From positions 2,601,301 to 2,665,300 of the forward strand of contig NZ_CP050192.1 of assembly GCF_011694515.1 (NCBI RefSeq): a DNA stretch of 64,000 nt, given 5' to 3'. Below the pieces are notes generated by a model. That model saw only the letters and a program-made list of their open reading frames with translations. It had not been told where the DNA came from and made no database searches. The first letter of the stretch is position 1. Every line of letters starts with the position of its first letter. Origin of the DNA: Mycobacterium sp. DL592 (GTDB lineage: Bacteria; Actinomycetota; Actinomycetes; Mycobacteriales; Mycobacteriaceae). Shown here in pieces: positions 1 through 10,300 of this stretch. Made by a program: the position numbers and the translations under genes.

Positions 1-1
1 C

Positions 2-268
2 GCACTCGGGATCTCCAGCTCCACGTATTACCGACGCATCAAGGACAGTGACTACCCGAATGCCGAAGAGCTGCGTTTACTGGCAGGAAGATTCGGCTTG
101 AGCTCGCCCGACCTGCAGATTCGGTTCGGCCTGATGAGCCAGGAAGAGGTCTGGAATTACGTCGAATCCACGCCATCTACGGTGACGACAATTAATTCGT
201 CGCCCAGTTCGCGCATTGTGCGCAAACTCTCGGAATTGGCACCCCGACAGGATGCGCCGCCCCTGTAG
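2..268 (+). CDS. HTH transcriptional regulator, C-terminal part (5' truncated by window)
   Basis: The frame is open from the first bases of the window to a TAG at 266-268 and gives 88 residues. The N-terminal part (LGISSSTYYRRI, then LRLLAGRFGL) reads like the recognition helix and following helix of an XRE/Cro-type helix-turn-helix domain. The tail is Ser/Thr-rich and looks disordered. It ends about 40 nt before a multi-spanning membrane protein on the same strand, so the two are probably co-transcribed; pairs of a small XRE-like regulator and an integral membrane protein are familiar in actinobacteria. Its target cannot be told. The start lies upstream of the window. Confidence 0.6.
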   Translation, partial: ALGISSSTYYRRIKDSDYPNAEELRLLAGRFGLSSPDLQIRFGLMSQEEVWNYVESTPSTVTTINSSPSSRIVRKLSELAPRQDAPPL

Positions 269-308
269 TATTTGCTGAAGTTATTCGGGGGTAAAAAGGT
301 TGTCGGCT

Positions 309-1043
309 ATGGCTCTTGGTGTTCTGATCACCATCACCCTGGCGTGTATCTCGTGGAGCCTGTGGATCAGACGGGTGACGTGGACCTGCCGCTGGGAAGT
401 CGCCGCCACCCTCAACATCGCCCTCCAGGGCGCCGCGGTCCTGCTGATGTCACCGCTGGCGTCGGAAACCGTCGGACGCGTACTCCACCACCTCACCGGC
501 AAGTGGAACCTCGAGGATTACCTCGGGCACGACTGCTACATCGTCGCCGCCTCGGCGATCGTCTACAACGCCCTGGGCAGACTCCAGGAGGATCACGCCC
601 TGCAACGGACGTTCAAACAGCACGTGGAGCGCCCGGCCACGCTGTGCATCCCACTTCTGCTTGCCACTTTCTCCTTGGGCAACGGCGCCAAGATCTACCG
701 GGCCGACTTCTTCCAGGTACCCACGGACTTCTGGCTCAGTGCCTACTGGCTGTTGCTCTGCGCCACCCTGATCTATCTGCTGGTCTACGGTTCGCGGGCG
801 CTGCTGATCCTGCGCAAGGACCCGCGCTCGCGGCTGATCGCCAACGTGTATCTACTTGCCTCGGCCGCCGGGGTGGTCGCCTGCTCCATCCGGATCATCA
901 CGGCCTACGTGAAACCTTTCCAGTCAATCGAGGGCGGGAAGATGGTCTGGCTGTTCGCCTGCCTGTGCGGGGCCGGTTTCGCGCTGGCCTCGGCACATTC
1001 CTGGCGCATCAAGATGAAGTGGTTCTCCAAGACCTCGCACTGA
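309..1043 (+). CDS. Multi-spanning integral membrane protein next to an HTH regulator
   Basis: About 244 residues with roughly six or seven hydrophobic segments: near residues 1-20, 30-50, 75-90, 110-125, 140-165, 180-200 and 215-235. The C-terminus is short and basic. The start is set at ATG 309 because AAAAAGG lies 9-10 nt upstream; a TTG at 300 is in the same frame and possible. The arrangement (small HTH gene, then a membrane protein with many helices) resembles the MAB_1171c-type membrane protein family that pairs with XRE regulators; this is recollection, not a search result. No catalytic motif is visible. It precedes the glycosyltransferase by about 85 nt and may be linked to the glycolipid genes, but that is inference. 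Confidence 0.65.
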   Translation: MALGVLITITLACISWSLWIRRVTWTCRWEVAATLNIALQGAAVLLMSPLASETVGRVLHHLTGKWNLEDYLGHDCYIVAASAIVYNALGRLQEDHALQRTFKQHVERPATLCIPLLLATFSLGNGAKIYRADFFQVPTDFWLSAYWLLLCATLIYLLVYGSRALLILRKDPRSRLIANVYLLASAAGVVACSIRIITAYVKPFQSIEGGKMVWLFACLCGAGFALASAHSWRIKMKWFSKTSH

Positions 1044-1128
1044 CTGCCGGTTCGCACAATTGTGATCTAATCGCAGGGACGCCGGCCTGGGGCCGCGCTG
1101 CACGTCCGTCGAACACAGGTACCGGTCA

Positions 1129-2376
1129 ATGAAATTCGCCGTGGCGGTCCACGGGACGCGGGGGGATGTCGAACCCTGCGCCGCAGTTGGCCTCGAACTC
1201 GTCCGCCGCGGCCACGAGGTGCGGATGGCGGTACCCCCCAACCTCGTCGACTTCGTCGACACCGCGGGCCTGGGCCCGGCACTGCCCTACGGCGTCGACT
1301 CGCAGAAGCAGATCGAGGCCGACGTCTTCACCGACTGGTGGAAACCCCGCAACCCGCTCGCCATCCTGCGCCAGGCCCACGAATACATAATCGACGGCTG
1401 GGCCGACATGAACGAGACCCTGACCGCCATGTCCGAGGGCGCCGACCTCATCCTGACCGGCACCACCTATCAAGAAGTCGCGGCCAATGTCGCCGAATAC
1501 CGGCACATCCCACTGGCCGCCCTGCACTACTTTCCGTGCCGGCCCAACAGCCAGACCCTGTCGGTCCCGCTCCCCAAACCGGTGCTCGGGCCGGCGTGGG
1601 CGATCGTCGAATGGGGCCACTGGCGCCTCTACAAGAGCGCCGAGGACGACCAACGGCGCACCCTGGGCCTGCCCAAGGCGACCACCCGCGGAGTGCGACG
1701 TGTCGTCGAGGGCGGCGCGCTGGAAATCCAGGCCTACGACGATGTGTTCTTTCCCGGGTTGGCCGAGGAATGGCAGGGCAAACGCCCGCTGATCGGCTCG
1801 CTGACGATGGGCCTGTCCACCTCGGTCGACGACGCGGTCAGCTCCTGGATCGGAGCGGGGACGCCGCCGATCTACTTCGGCTGGGGAAGCATGCCGGTCG
1901 ACTCCCCCGCCGAGGCCATCGCGCTGATCACCGACGTCTGCGCCGAACTGGGTGAGCGCGCGCTGATCTGCACCGGCGTCTGGGACGTCGCCGACATTCC
2001 CGCCGCCGAGCACGTCAAGGTGGTGCGCTCGGTCAATCACTCCGCGGTCTTCCCGATGTGCCGCGCCATCGTCCATCACGGCGGAGCGGGAACCACCGCG
2101 GCCAGCGTCCGCTCCGGGGTGCCCACCCTCGTCTTGTGGGTCGGAGCGGATCAACCCGTCTGGGCAAACCAGGTGACGCGGCTCAAGGTCGGAACGGCAC
2201 GCCGGTTCACCGCCACGACCAGGGGCACCCTGCTGGCTGACCTGAGGACAGTCCTCACACCGGAATACGCCGCCCGGGCGCGCGCGGTGGCCGCCCGGAT
2301 GACAGCCCCAGCGGCCAGCGTCACCGCCGCCGCAGACCTGCTCGAAGCGTCAGCCCGCAAACACCCCGGCCGCTGA
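1129..2376 (+). CDS. GT1-family glycosyltransferase (UDP-sugar: lipid type)
   Basis: 415 residues. The N-terminus carries GTRGDVEP, the acceptor-domain signature of GT1 enzymes that glycosylate lipids and sterols, also seen in the mycobacterial glycopeptidolipid and lipooligosaccharide glycosyltransferases. The C-terminal half has FGWGSMP and, near residue 314, HHGGAGTTAAS followed by GVPTLVLWVGADQPVWAN, the nucleotide-sugar donor site, so the enzyme looks intact. It should transfer a sugar to a lipid or sugar acceptor at the cytoplasmic face of the membrane. It is followed after 45 nt by a GAP-family protein and stands opposite a polyketide synthase and acyltransferases, which points to assembly of a surface glycolipid. 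Donor and acceptor cannot be read from the sequence. Confidence 0.85.
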   Translation: MKFAVAVHGTRGDVEPCAAVGLELVRRGHEVRMAVPPNLVDFVDTAGLGPALPYGVDSQKQIEADVFTDWWKPRNPLAILRQAHEYIIDGWADMNETLTAMSEGADLILTGTTYQEVAANVAEYRHIPLAALHYFPCRPNSQTLSVPLPKPVLGPAWAIVEWGHWRLYKSAEDDQRRTLGLPKATTRGVRRVVEGGALEIQAYDDVFFPGLAEEWQGKRPLIGSLTMGLSTSVDDAVSSWIGAGTPPIYFGWGSMPVDSPAEAIALITDVCAELGERALICTGVWDVADIPAAEHVKVVRSVNHSAVFPMCRAIVHHGGAGTTAASVRSGVPTLVLWVGADQPVWANQVTRLKVGTARRFTATTRGTLLADLRTVLTPEYAARARAVAARMTAPAASVTAAADLLEASARKHPGR

Positions 2377-2421
2377 TCGGCGAATCGGCCGCCACGCGTC
2401 GACAAGGTAAAGTCAGCTGCC

Positions 2422-3141
2422 ATGTGGACGACCGTGCTGGTGCTCGCCATCGCGGTCAATTTCGAACCCACCCGCATCGGCCTGATCGCCCTGATGCTGA
2501 CGCGCAAACGCCCGATCCGTCAGCTGCTGATCTTCCTGCTGAGTGGCTTCAGCCTCAGCGCCAGCGTCGGACTGCTCGTGCTGTTCGTGTTCCACCGCGG
2601 CCTGTTCGGACCCACTAACTTCAACGGCTCCAAAATCCAGATCGGCATCGGCGTCGCCGTGCTGCTGATCGCGGCCATCTTCGCCAGCAACGTGCCGCTG
2701 GGCCGCTTCGCCCGCAACCCGCTGGCCCCACCCGAACTGACCGAGGACGGGACCCCGGCAGACGAACCGGTGGCGACCACCACCACGGGTCGGGTGGCCA
2801 CCCGGGCCAAGAACATCATCCACGGCGAATCGCACTGGTTCTCCAGCTTCGCCGGCCTCGGCCTGGCCATGCCCGGCGTCGAATACATGGCCCTGCTGGC
2901 GCTGATCATCGCCTCCAACGAGCCGCCGGCGATCCAGGCGCTCGCGCTGTTCGTCTTCCTGAGCCTGGCCAACGCCATCTCGGCGATTCCGCTCGTCAGC
3001 TATCTCATCGCACCGCAGAAGACGGCCGCCCGGGTACAGGTTTTCAACGACTGGATCCGGCGCCGCACCCGGCGTCAGGTGGCCGCGGTACTCGGGTTGG
3101 TGGGCGCGATCCTGGTGGTCGCCGGAATCGCCAGCCTCTGA
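2422..3141 (+). CDS. GAP/Sap-family integral membrane protein, glycolipid translocation accessory
   Basis: 239 residues with about six hydrophobic helices and a polar cytoplasmic-looking loop around residues 95-130. The sequence starts MWTTVLVLAIAVNFEPTRIG and has the helix pattern of the mycobacterial Gap (glycopeptidolipid) and Sap (sulfolipid-1 addressing) family. These proteins help bring large glycolipids to the surface, usually with MmpL transporters. Here it follows a GT1 glycosyltransferase and its stop lies one base from the stop of the convergent acyltransferase. No MmpL gene lies in the window. Assignment to the family is by overall pattern and context. Confidence 0.75.
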   Translation: MWTTVLVLAIAVNFEPTRIGLIALMLTRKRPIRQLLIFLLSGFSLSASVGLLVLFVFHRGLFGPTNFNGSKIQIGIGVAVLLIAAIFASNVPLGRFARNPLAPPELTEDGTPADEPVATTTTGRVATRAKNIIHGESHWFSSFAGLGLAMPGVEYMALLALIIASNEPPAIQALALFVFLSLANAISAIPLVSYLIAPQKTAARVQVFNDWIRRRTRRQVAAVLGLVGAILVVAGIASL

Positions 3142-3142
3142 G

Positions 3143-4552
3143 CTACTCGATGCTGCCGGTCAGTTCGAACTCGGCCAGCGTCTGGGCCGCCAACTCCCGC
3201 AACCGCGGCTTGCTGTTGGGTGCACCGATCTCGTACGCCTCCACCGAGATCACCACCTTGCCGTTGATCCGTCCGGACACCACCACGAGCTGACCGTGCG
3301 AGCGCTGGATCTCCCGCATCGTCACGTGCTGGTCCAGGGCCCGGATCAACACGTACTCCGCATCGGTTCCGTCTAGCTGGGCGAGCTGGGGCGGCAGGTC
3401 CCCCAGGTTCGAGCACGACACCGGGAGGTCGTCGGAGTAGGCGAACAGCAACTCCGCCACGCCCTTGACCGCGGGCTTGGGCAGCCACGGCATCAACGGG
3501 AGCAGTTCCAGGGTCGGGTCCGGCTCCGACTTGGCGGCCTCCCGGGCGGTCCGGACCATCGCACGGGCCTCGGAAAGATCAGTGGTCACCTTGGTGGGGT
3601 CGACGGTGGCATTGGCGAACGCCATGGCCAGGGCACGGTCGTCGTCGAGGCTCTCCCGCAGGTTGATCGCGATCACCAGGGTTACCGCTCCGTCGGAGGT
3701 TCGGCGCCGGCCCAGATGCTCGGCCATCTTCGCGGCGAACCCGGCAACCAGCGAATAGCTGTTTCCGCCGAGGGCGTGCGCGCGGGCGTCCCACTCGTTG
3801 GCGTCGACGAAGACCGCCACCGACGGCACCACCACCGTGCTGTCGAGATCGACCCCGGGTTCGGGAGCCGGCTGCAGTGCCCGGGACTTGGCCAGTTCCT
3901 TGCGCTGTGCGGCAACGAGTTTGGCGGCTTTGACCGCAGTGCGGGCGGTCAGGGGCAGATCACGCACCGCCTGACGCAGATCGGCGGCCAGCGCTGCCAG
4001 CCGCGGGCGTGACTTGGGCGGCGGGTATCCGATGTCGCGGATATTGCCGGTGACGGCTTCGAAGATCGCCAGCAGCGCGCCGACCCCGTCACCGATGCAG
4101 TGCGACCCGAGCATCGAGATCGCGGTCGAGCCGTCGGTCAGCGGCTGCACCACCAGATACCACGCCGGACCGTGCTCGGGATCCATGGGCAGCTCGCCCA
4201 ATTCGTCGGCCCAGTCCATCAGCTCACTGCGTGGCCGCGGCTGCTCAGCGAAGCGGATCGGTGCGGGCGGACCGACCGGATCCACCCAGCGCGGCCGCCC
4301 GAACGGCAGCGGCGAGGACTCGATCAGCCGGCTGCCGAGCGAGGCGGTGAAGTTGTCGTGGAACCGCTTGAGCCCCTCGAAGTCCACCGGATGTTCGTAG
4401 ACCCAGACGCACTGCATGAGCTGGCTGCGGCCGGTGGCACGCATCAGCTCGAAGGCGGTCTGGTCGAGGAACTCCAGGCGATGCTCGGCGGACTCCGCGT
4501 CTGCAGGCCGGCGTGCGAAAAGCCGTCGTTTGGGCCGTGTTTCAGTTGTCAA
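3143..4552 (-). CDS. HxxxDG acyltransferase, WS/DGAT-condensation fold (second of a tandem pair)
   Basis: 469 residues. The motif HCIGDG at residues 151-156 is the HxxxDG catalytic site of condensation-fold acyltransferases (WS/DGAT, PapA, NRPS condensation). The start is a TTG at 4552 with a GAGTGAGG element 7 nt upstream, formed partly by the stop region of the preceding gene only 9 nt away, so translation is probably coupled. It is clearly a paralogue of the upstream neighbour: both share an EHPVD segment, a PVSCSN-GDL segment, and C-termini ending EF-LTG-IE. The length fits a single-domain acyltransferase. It probably adds a second acyl chain to a trehalose or other sugar core. A wax-ester synthase role is a less likely alternative in this context. 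Confidence 0.75.
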   Translation of the reverse strand: MTTETRPKRRLFARRPADAESAEHRLEFLDQTAFELMRATGRSQLMQCVWVYEHPVDFEGLKRFHDNFTASLGSRLIESSPLPFGRPRWVDPVGPPAPIRFAEQPRPRSELMDWADELGELPMDPEHGPAWYLVVQPLTDGSTAISMLGSHCIGDGVGALLAIFEAVTGNIRDIGYPPPKSRPRLAALAADLRQAVRDLPLTARTAVKAAKLVAAQRKELAKSRALQPAPEPGVDLDSTVVVPSVAVFVDANEWDARAHALGGNSYSLVAGFAAKMAEHLGRRRTSDGAVTLVIAINLRESLDDDRALAMAFANATVDPTKVTTDLSEARAMVRTAREAAKSEPDPTLELLPLMPWLPKPAVKGVAELLFAYSDDLPVSCSNLGDLPPQLAQLDGTDAEYVLIRALDQHVTMREIQRSHGQLVVVSGRINGKVVISVEAYEIGAPNSKPRLRELAAQTLAEFELTGSIE

Positions 4553-4561
4553 CGATGAACC

Positions 4562-5914
4562 TCACTCGATCACACCGGTCAGGTCGAACTCGGCGAGTAC
4601 CTGGGCGACAACCTCGCGCAGACGGTCCCTGGTGTTGTCCAGGCCCGGCTGGTAAGCGACCACCGAGATGGTGATCTGCTCGCCGACACGTCCCGAGACC
4701 AGGGTGAGTATCCCGTGCCGGCGCTCGAGCGCCTCCCGGGTGGTGTACCTGTCGACGCCGCGAAGGTTGATGTATTCAGCCGGGGTGCCGTCGATGCGCA
4801 GCAGGTCGGCGGTGAGGTCCCCCATGTTGGAACACGACACCGGCAGGTCCTCGGAGAACCCGAACGTCATGTCCACGGTCTTGGCGAAGGCCCGCTTGGG
4901 CAGGAACGGGATCAGCGGCAGCAGGGCCACCATCTCGTCGGGCACGTCGCGGGCAGTCTTGAGGCCCTGCCGGATCGCCGCGCGGGCGCCGGAGAGATCC
5001 TTGGTCACCTGGGTGGGGTCGAAGCTGACGTTGGCGATGGACACCATGTTGCCGCCGGTGTCGTCGGCGTCCTGGCGTTCGCTGACCGGAATCATCAGGG
5101 TGACGACACCGTCGGAATCGCGCACCCGGCCCTGATGCTCGGCCAGCTTCGCGCAGAACCCCGCCAGCAGCGAATAGGAGTTCCCGCCAAGGCTTTCCGC
5201 GCGGGCGTCCCAGTCCTTGCCGTCGATGTAGACGGCCACGTTGGGAACGTGAACCTGCTGCGCACCGCCGGAGACGACGGCCGGCTGGGCCGGCTTGGGC
5301 CGCACCAGTTCATGCCGGCGGGCCAGCCCCACCTTGACCGCCCGGCCCAGGGTTCTGGCGATCTCGGGAAAGTCCCTGGCGGTCTGGCGCAGATCGGCGA
5401 CAACCGCCCGTCGCCGGGTCCGCGAACCCGCGGGTGGATAGCCGAGGTTGCGGTCCTTGCCCTGGATCGTGTCGATGGCCCTACCGATGAAGCCGCCACC
5501 GTCGGCCACGCAGTGCGTCACCACGACGCTGACCGCCGTCGAACCATCGGCGAAACGCTGCACACCCATCCGCCAGCCCGGACCGCGTTCGGGGTCGATG
5601 GGCAGTTGCAGGTGTTCGTTCACCCACGCGAACAGCTCGTCGCGGGGGCGCGTCGAGTCGTCCATGTCGATACCGCACTGCGGACCCGGCGCGGCTACCC
5701 AGCGATGCCGACCGAACGGGACGGGCGAGCGTTCGATGTGCCGCGCGACCAGTCCCTGCCCGAACTCGGCGTGAAAGCGCCGCAGACCGTCCATGTCGAC
5801 TGGATGTTCGTACGTCCAGACGATCTGCATGACCGCTTCTTCGCCGGTTCCGCGCAAAGCCAGGAGCAACGCCTGGTCGGTGTAGGGCACCACATTGTCC
5901 GAAACCCCGGCCAC
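4562..5914 (-). CDS. HxxxDG acyltransferase, WS/DGAT-condensation fold (first of a tandem pair)
   Basis: 450 residues from the GTG at 5914. The frame stays open far upstream into papA, but that part is a low-complexity shadow. The paralogue aligns only from the VVPYTDQ region, and GTG 5914 lies 5 nt after the papA stop, so it is preferred. HCVADG at residues 134-139 is the HxxxDG active site. The family forms an ester by moving an acyl chain from an ACP or CoA thioester to a hydroxyl. Similar tandem genes lie by the pks5 gene of the M. smegmatis lipooligosaccharide locus, as far as I recall. It is cotranscribed with the Pks and PapA genes upstream and the second copy downstream. Confidence 0.75.
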   Translation of the reverse strand: MAGVSDNVVPYTDQALLLALRGTGEEAVMQIVWTYEHPVDMDGLRRFHAEFGQGLVARHIERSPVPFGRHRWVAAPGPQCGIDMDDSTRPRDELFAWVNEHLQLPIDPERGPGWRMGVQRFADGSTAVSVVVTHCVADGGGFIGRAIDTIQGKDRNLGYPPAGSRTRRRAVVADLRQTARDFPEIARTLGRAVKVGLARRHELVRPKPAQPAVVSGGAQQVHVPNVAVYIDGKDWDARAESLGGNSYSLLAGFCAKLAEHQGRVRDSDGVVTLMIPVSERQDADDTGGNMVSIANVSFDPTQVTKDLSGARAAIRQGLKTARDVPDEMVALLPLIPFLPKRAFAKTVDMTFGFSEDLPVSCSNMGDLTADLLRIDGTPAEYINLRGVDRYTTREALERRHGILTLVSGRVGEQITISVVAYQPGLDNTRDRLREVVAQVLAEFDLTGVIE

Positions 5915-5919
5915 TGGGA

Positions 5920-7356
5920 TCAGACCGTCGCCTTGGGTATCCGCGGAGACGACAGCGATTCGGCGCGCCCGTCGGCCACCCGCAGGTAAGTGCACTTCAT
6001 CTGCTCGACGAACTCCGCGATCGACTCGCGGGCGATCGGGTTGTCCGGGTAGGCCACCGTGATGATGGTGCCGTTGGCGCGCCGGTTGACCCACATCCCG
6101 ACCTGGTTGGCCGCCCCGAGGTCGGTGTAGAGCCGGCCGTTGAGACCGTGCCACTGCGACATGATCATCGGGTTCAGCGGCGGCAGGCCGACGTCGAGAT
6201 AGGACAGCATCGGAACGCCGGCGCCCGGCTTGCGGATCTGTGGCAGCGACTCGGCCAGCTCGAAGACACGCTCGATGGGCACGTTGGCTATCGGCATACC
6301 GGAGTCGAAGGACTCCTGGGCGGCCTTGGCGACCTCGGCGAAGGACCGCGCCGCGACCGGCACCGACAGCGGGACCAGCCCGGTGAACCAGCCCGTGGTC
6401 ACGAACTCTTCGGGAGTGCTGCGAGTGGTGGTCGGCGTGATCACGTAGTAGGTGTCGTCACCGGTGAGCTCGCGATGCGCGATCGCAGCGCAGGCAAACA
6501 CGCCACCGATGAACCGGACCCCGGCCGCGGTGCAGGCCGACTCGAACCGGTCGGTCTCGTGATCGTCCATCAACTGGACGGTGAGCAGATCGCCCGTGCA
6601 GGGTTCCGACGAATCACCAAGCGGCAGAGGGAAAGTCGGCAACGAACCGCCCGCGTCCTCCAGGAACTCGATCCACTTGCGGACATCCGGCGACTCCAGC
6701 GTCAGCTTGGAGGTGAACTCGTGCTGACGGACGCAGTAGTCGTGGTAGCTGCCGGCGTCGGGCAGCTTAATGGGCGCACCGCCCCCGGCAAGCGCCTCGT
6801 AGTTCATGTGCAGCTCGACGAACAACGCCACCATGAACATGGCGTCGGCGTGCAGGTGGTCGATGCTGACGTAGAAGGTGAAGTGGTCGGCACGCTGAAT
6901 CACACCGAAGCGGAAGCAATCCCACTGCAGCGGGCTGGGCGTACCCAGGACATGCTCACGCCACTGCGACGCCGTCATCTCCCCCTGTTTGGTGGCGACG
7001 AACTGGATGTCGGCCGGGTTGCTCACGGTGTGCCGGACCACGCGGTCGTCGTCGTCGAAGTCGAACCAGCTGTGGTAGGTGTCATGGCGGCGCAGGTAGG
7101 AGTTGATGACGTAGGTCATCGCGCGGATGTCGCACCGGCCGGGCATGTTCCAGGCAGGGATGAGCAGCCGGGCCATCTCCAGACCGTTCGCCGAATGCTG
7201 GCGATATGTGCGAATGTGCTGTTCCTGCTGATAGCTGGCAGGCACATCGCTGACCGGGGCGTCCTGAAGCTTCTTCAGGCACGCCGGTGACGGACTCCAC
7301 GAAGTGACCGTCCCCGGCGCGTCGACCCAGTCATGGATTGCAGTGAGTGCAACCAC
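5920..7356 (-). CDS. papA: PapA-type polyketide acyltransferase
   Basis: 478 residues with GTG start at 7356 and an AGGGG element about 10 nt upstream. The catalytic HxxxD is present as SIDHLHAD, with H167 and D171. The sequence resembles PapA3/PapA4-class proteins, which transfer the methyl-branched product directly from the ACP of a Mas-like polyketide synthase onto trehalose or a similar sugar. It lies 25 nt downstream of the polyketide synthase gene and just upstream of two further acyltransferases, an operon layout matching that job. In M. tuberculosis the neighbour of pks5 is papA4. Acceptor specificity is unknown. A role as a phthiocerol-type acyltransferase (PapA5) is less likely given the context. 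Confidence 0.85.
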   Translation of the reverse strand: MVALTAIHDWVDAPGTVTSWSPSPACLKKLQDAPVSDVPASYQQEQHIRTYRQHSANGLEMARLLIPAWNMPGRCDIRAMTYVINSYLRRHDTYHSWFDFDDDDRVVRHTVSNPADIQFVATKQGEMTASQWREHVLGTPSPLQWDCFRFGVIQRADHFTFYVSIDHLHADAMFMVALFVELHMNYEALAGGGAPIKLPDAGSYHDYCVRQHEFTSKLTLESPDVRKWIEFLEDAGGSLPTFPLPLGDSSEPCTGDLLTVQLMDDHETDRFESACTAAGVRFIGGVFACAAIAHRELTGDDTYYVITPTTTRSTPEEFVTTGWFTGLVPLSVPVAARSFAEVAKAAQESFDSGMPIANVPIERVFELAESLPQIRKPGAGVPMLSYLDVGLPPLNPMIMSQWHGLNGRLYTDLGAANQVGMWVNRRANGTIITVAYPDNPIARESIAEFVEQMKCTYLRVADGRAESLSSPRIPKATV

Positions 7357-7381
7357 TCTGTTGTTCCCCTATTCGCGCCTG

Positions 7382-10300
7382 TCAGCGGGATGAAGCTGAC
7401 GAAATCACACCGGCCAACGTCTCGCACAGGCCCTCGGCCAGCGCCCGGACGGTCGTGATGTCCATCGACCGCACTCGGATGCCCGTCTCGGTTTCGATCC
7501 GGGTACGCAGTTCGAGATTGCCCAGCGAGTCCAGACCATACTCGGAAATCGGCCGGTCCGGGTCGATCGAGCGGCGCAAGATCAGGCTGAGTTGCTCGGA
7601 GACCAGTCGCCGGACCCGGGTGGGCCACTCGTCGCGCGGCAGCGTGTGCAGCTCGGCACGGAACGTGCTGGTGTCAGTCGGCCGGTCCGAGCTAGACGCG
7701 AACGCCTCGGCGAACGGGCTGCGCTGCGCGAGATCGGTGAGCCACGGCGTGCCGATCAGCGGCGCGTAACCGCTGTAAGCGCGGTCGTGACGCAACAGCG
7801 CCTCGAAGGCGTGCGCACCTTCCTCCGGGCTGATCATCGCGGTGTCGCCACCGGCGGCCAGGTGCTTGCCGGCACCGATCTCGTCCCACGCCGCCCACGC
7901 GATCGCGGTGGCGGGCAGGCCCTGCGAACGGCGCCACTGGGTGAAGCCGTCGAGCCAGCTGTTGGCCGCGGCGTACGCGCCCTGACCCGGCGAACCCATC
8001 AGGGCTGCCGCCGAGGAGAACGAGCAGAACCAGTCCAGCGGCTGGGCCGTGGTGGCCCGGTGCAGATGCCAGGCGCCGTACACCTTCGGCGCCCAGTCCC
8101 GGTCCACCAGTTCGTCGGTGATGTTGGTCAGGATGGCGTCCTCGACCACGGCGGCCGCGTGCAGCACGCCGCGAACCGGAAGACCGGTCGCGGTGGCGGC
8201 CGCCACCAGGCGGTCCACCGTCTCGGCCTGCGCGATGTCACCGGTGACGACCTCGACCTGGGCGCCGGAGGCGCGCATCCGCGCGATCTCCTCCAGTGCC
8301 TCTGGCTTCGGCTGCGAGCGGGAGTTCAGCACGATGCGTCCGCAACCGTTCGCGGCCATCTTGGCACCCAGGAACAAGCCCAGGCCGCCGAGACCGCCGG
8401 TGATGATGTAGGAGCCGTCCCGGCGGAAGACCTGGGCCTGCTCAGGCGGAACCACGACGTTGCTGTGGCCGACCTTGGGCACCGAGAGCAGCAGCTTGCC
8501 GGTGTGCTCGGCGGCACCCATCACGCGGATGGCGGTGGCCGCGTCGGCCAGCGGGTAGTGCGTGGTCTCCGGCTGCGGCAGGACACCCTCGGCGGTCAAC
8601 CGGTAGACGGTGTCGAGCAGCTCGCGGATCTGCTCCGGGTGGGTGCTGGCCATCAGAGCCAGGTCGACACCGTAGAAGGACAGGTTGCGACGGAACGGGA
8701 ACAGGCCCATCCGAGTGTCGCCGTAGATGTCCTTCTTGCCGATCTCGACGAACCGCCCACCGAAGGCCAGCAGTTCCACGCCGGCCCGCTGCGAGGCACC
8801 GGTCAAAGAGTTCAGCACGATATCAACGCCGTAGCCGTCGGTGTCCCGGCGGATCTGGTCGCCGAACGCGGCGCTACGCGAGTCGTAGACATGCGTGATG
8901 CCCATGGCGCGCAGCATGTCCCGGCGTTCCTCGGTGCCCGCCGTGGCGTAGATCTCGGCGCCGGCAGCCCGGGCGATGGCGATCGCGGCCTGCCCGACAC
9001 CGCCGGTGGCGGAGTGGATCAGCACCTTGTCGCCGGCCTTGATGTGCGCCAGGTTGTGCAGGCTGTACCAGGCGGTGGCCGAGGCGGTGGTCACCGCGGC
9101 CGCCTGATCGTCACGCAGGCCGGCGGGCAGGGTCACTGCCACATCGGCGTCGCAGGTGACGAAGGAGCCCCAGCAGCCGTTGGTCGACATGCCGCCGACA
9201 TGGTCACCGACCCGGTGGGAGGTGACCTGCGGGCCGACCGCGGTCACCACGCCGGCGAAGTCCAGACCCAGCTGGGGCTGCAGGCCCTCGAAGCTCGGGT
9301 AGCGGCCGAAGGCCAGCAGGACGTCGGCGAAGTTGAGGCTGGAGGCCGTGACGGCGACCTCGATCTGACCCGGTCCCGGCGGGATGCGGTCGAACGCAGC
9401 CAGTTCCAGGGTCTCGATGTCACCGGGGGTGCGGATCTCCAGGCGCATGCCGTCGCGGGCGTGGTCGACCACGGTGGTGTAGCGCTCGTCGGGCCGCAGC
9501 GGGCTCGGGTAGAGGTGCGCGGTGTACCACTGTCCCTGGCGGAACGCGGTCTCGTCTTCCTCACTGCCGGTGAGCAGCTGGGCTGCCATCAGCTTGGCCT
9601 CGGTGGCGTCGTCGACGTCGATCTGGGTGGGCCGCAACTGCGGGTGCTCGGCACCGATCACGCGCAGCAGACCACGCAGGCCGGCCTGCTCCAGGTTCGG
9701 CCGCTCGTCGGCGAGCACGGTCTGGGCATTGCGGGTCACGACATAGAGCCGGGGCGGTTCGCCTGCGGTCTCGGCCAGCTCGCGGGCGATGCGCACCAGG
9801 TGGCGCACCTGCTCGCCACCGCGGTGCGGCAGCTGCTCCTCGGGGCAGCCGTTGCGCGCCGGGGTCACGACGACGACGTTGTCGAAGCCGCCTTCGGAGA
9901 AGTGCGAGCTCAGAAGCTCGGCGTTGTAGGCGTGGTCGGCGTGCTGCGGCCACGACATGGTGGTCACGTCGGCGTCGTTGAGCTTGAGCGCGTCGGTCAG
10001 CGCCGAGGCCAGCATGTCAGCGGCATCGGAGGTGCTGACGACCAGCCAGGTCGCCGAGTTGGCGTGGGTGACCTCGGTGAGCTGCTGCTGGCGCCACTCG
10101 ACGGCCAGCAGACGCTCGTTGAGCACCCGGTCGCCCTCGTTGGCCTCGGACATGCCGCTGCCCATGCGCAGACCCTGGACACCGAACAGCACGGTGCCGT
10201 AGTCGTCGAGGAGCTCGATGTCGGCCTCCACCGAGGAGCCGTCGAGCGAGGACAGCTTGGTCAGGCAGTACCGCGCATTGCGGGTCGGGCCGTGCACCCG

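Noticed and set aside
4715..5989. 424-codon open frame on + opposite the first acyltransferase
   Set aside because: Antisense to a motif-bearing acyltransferase; no domain seen.
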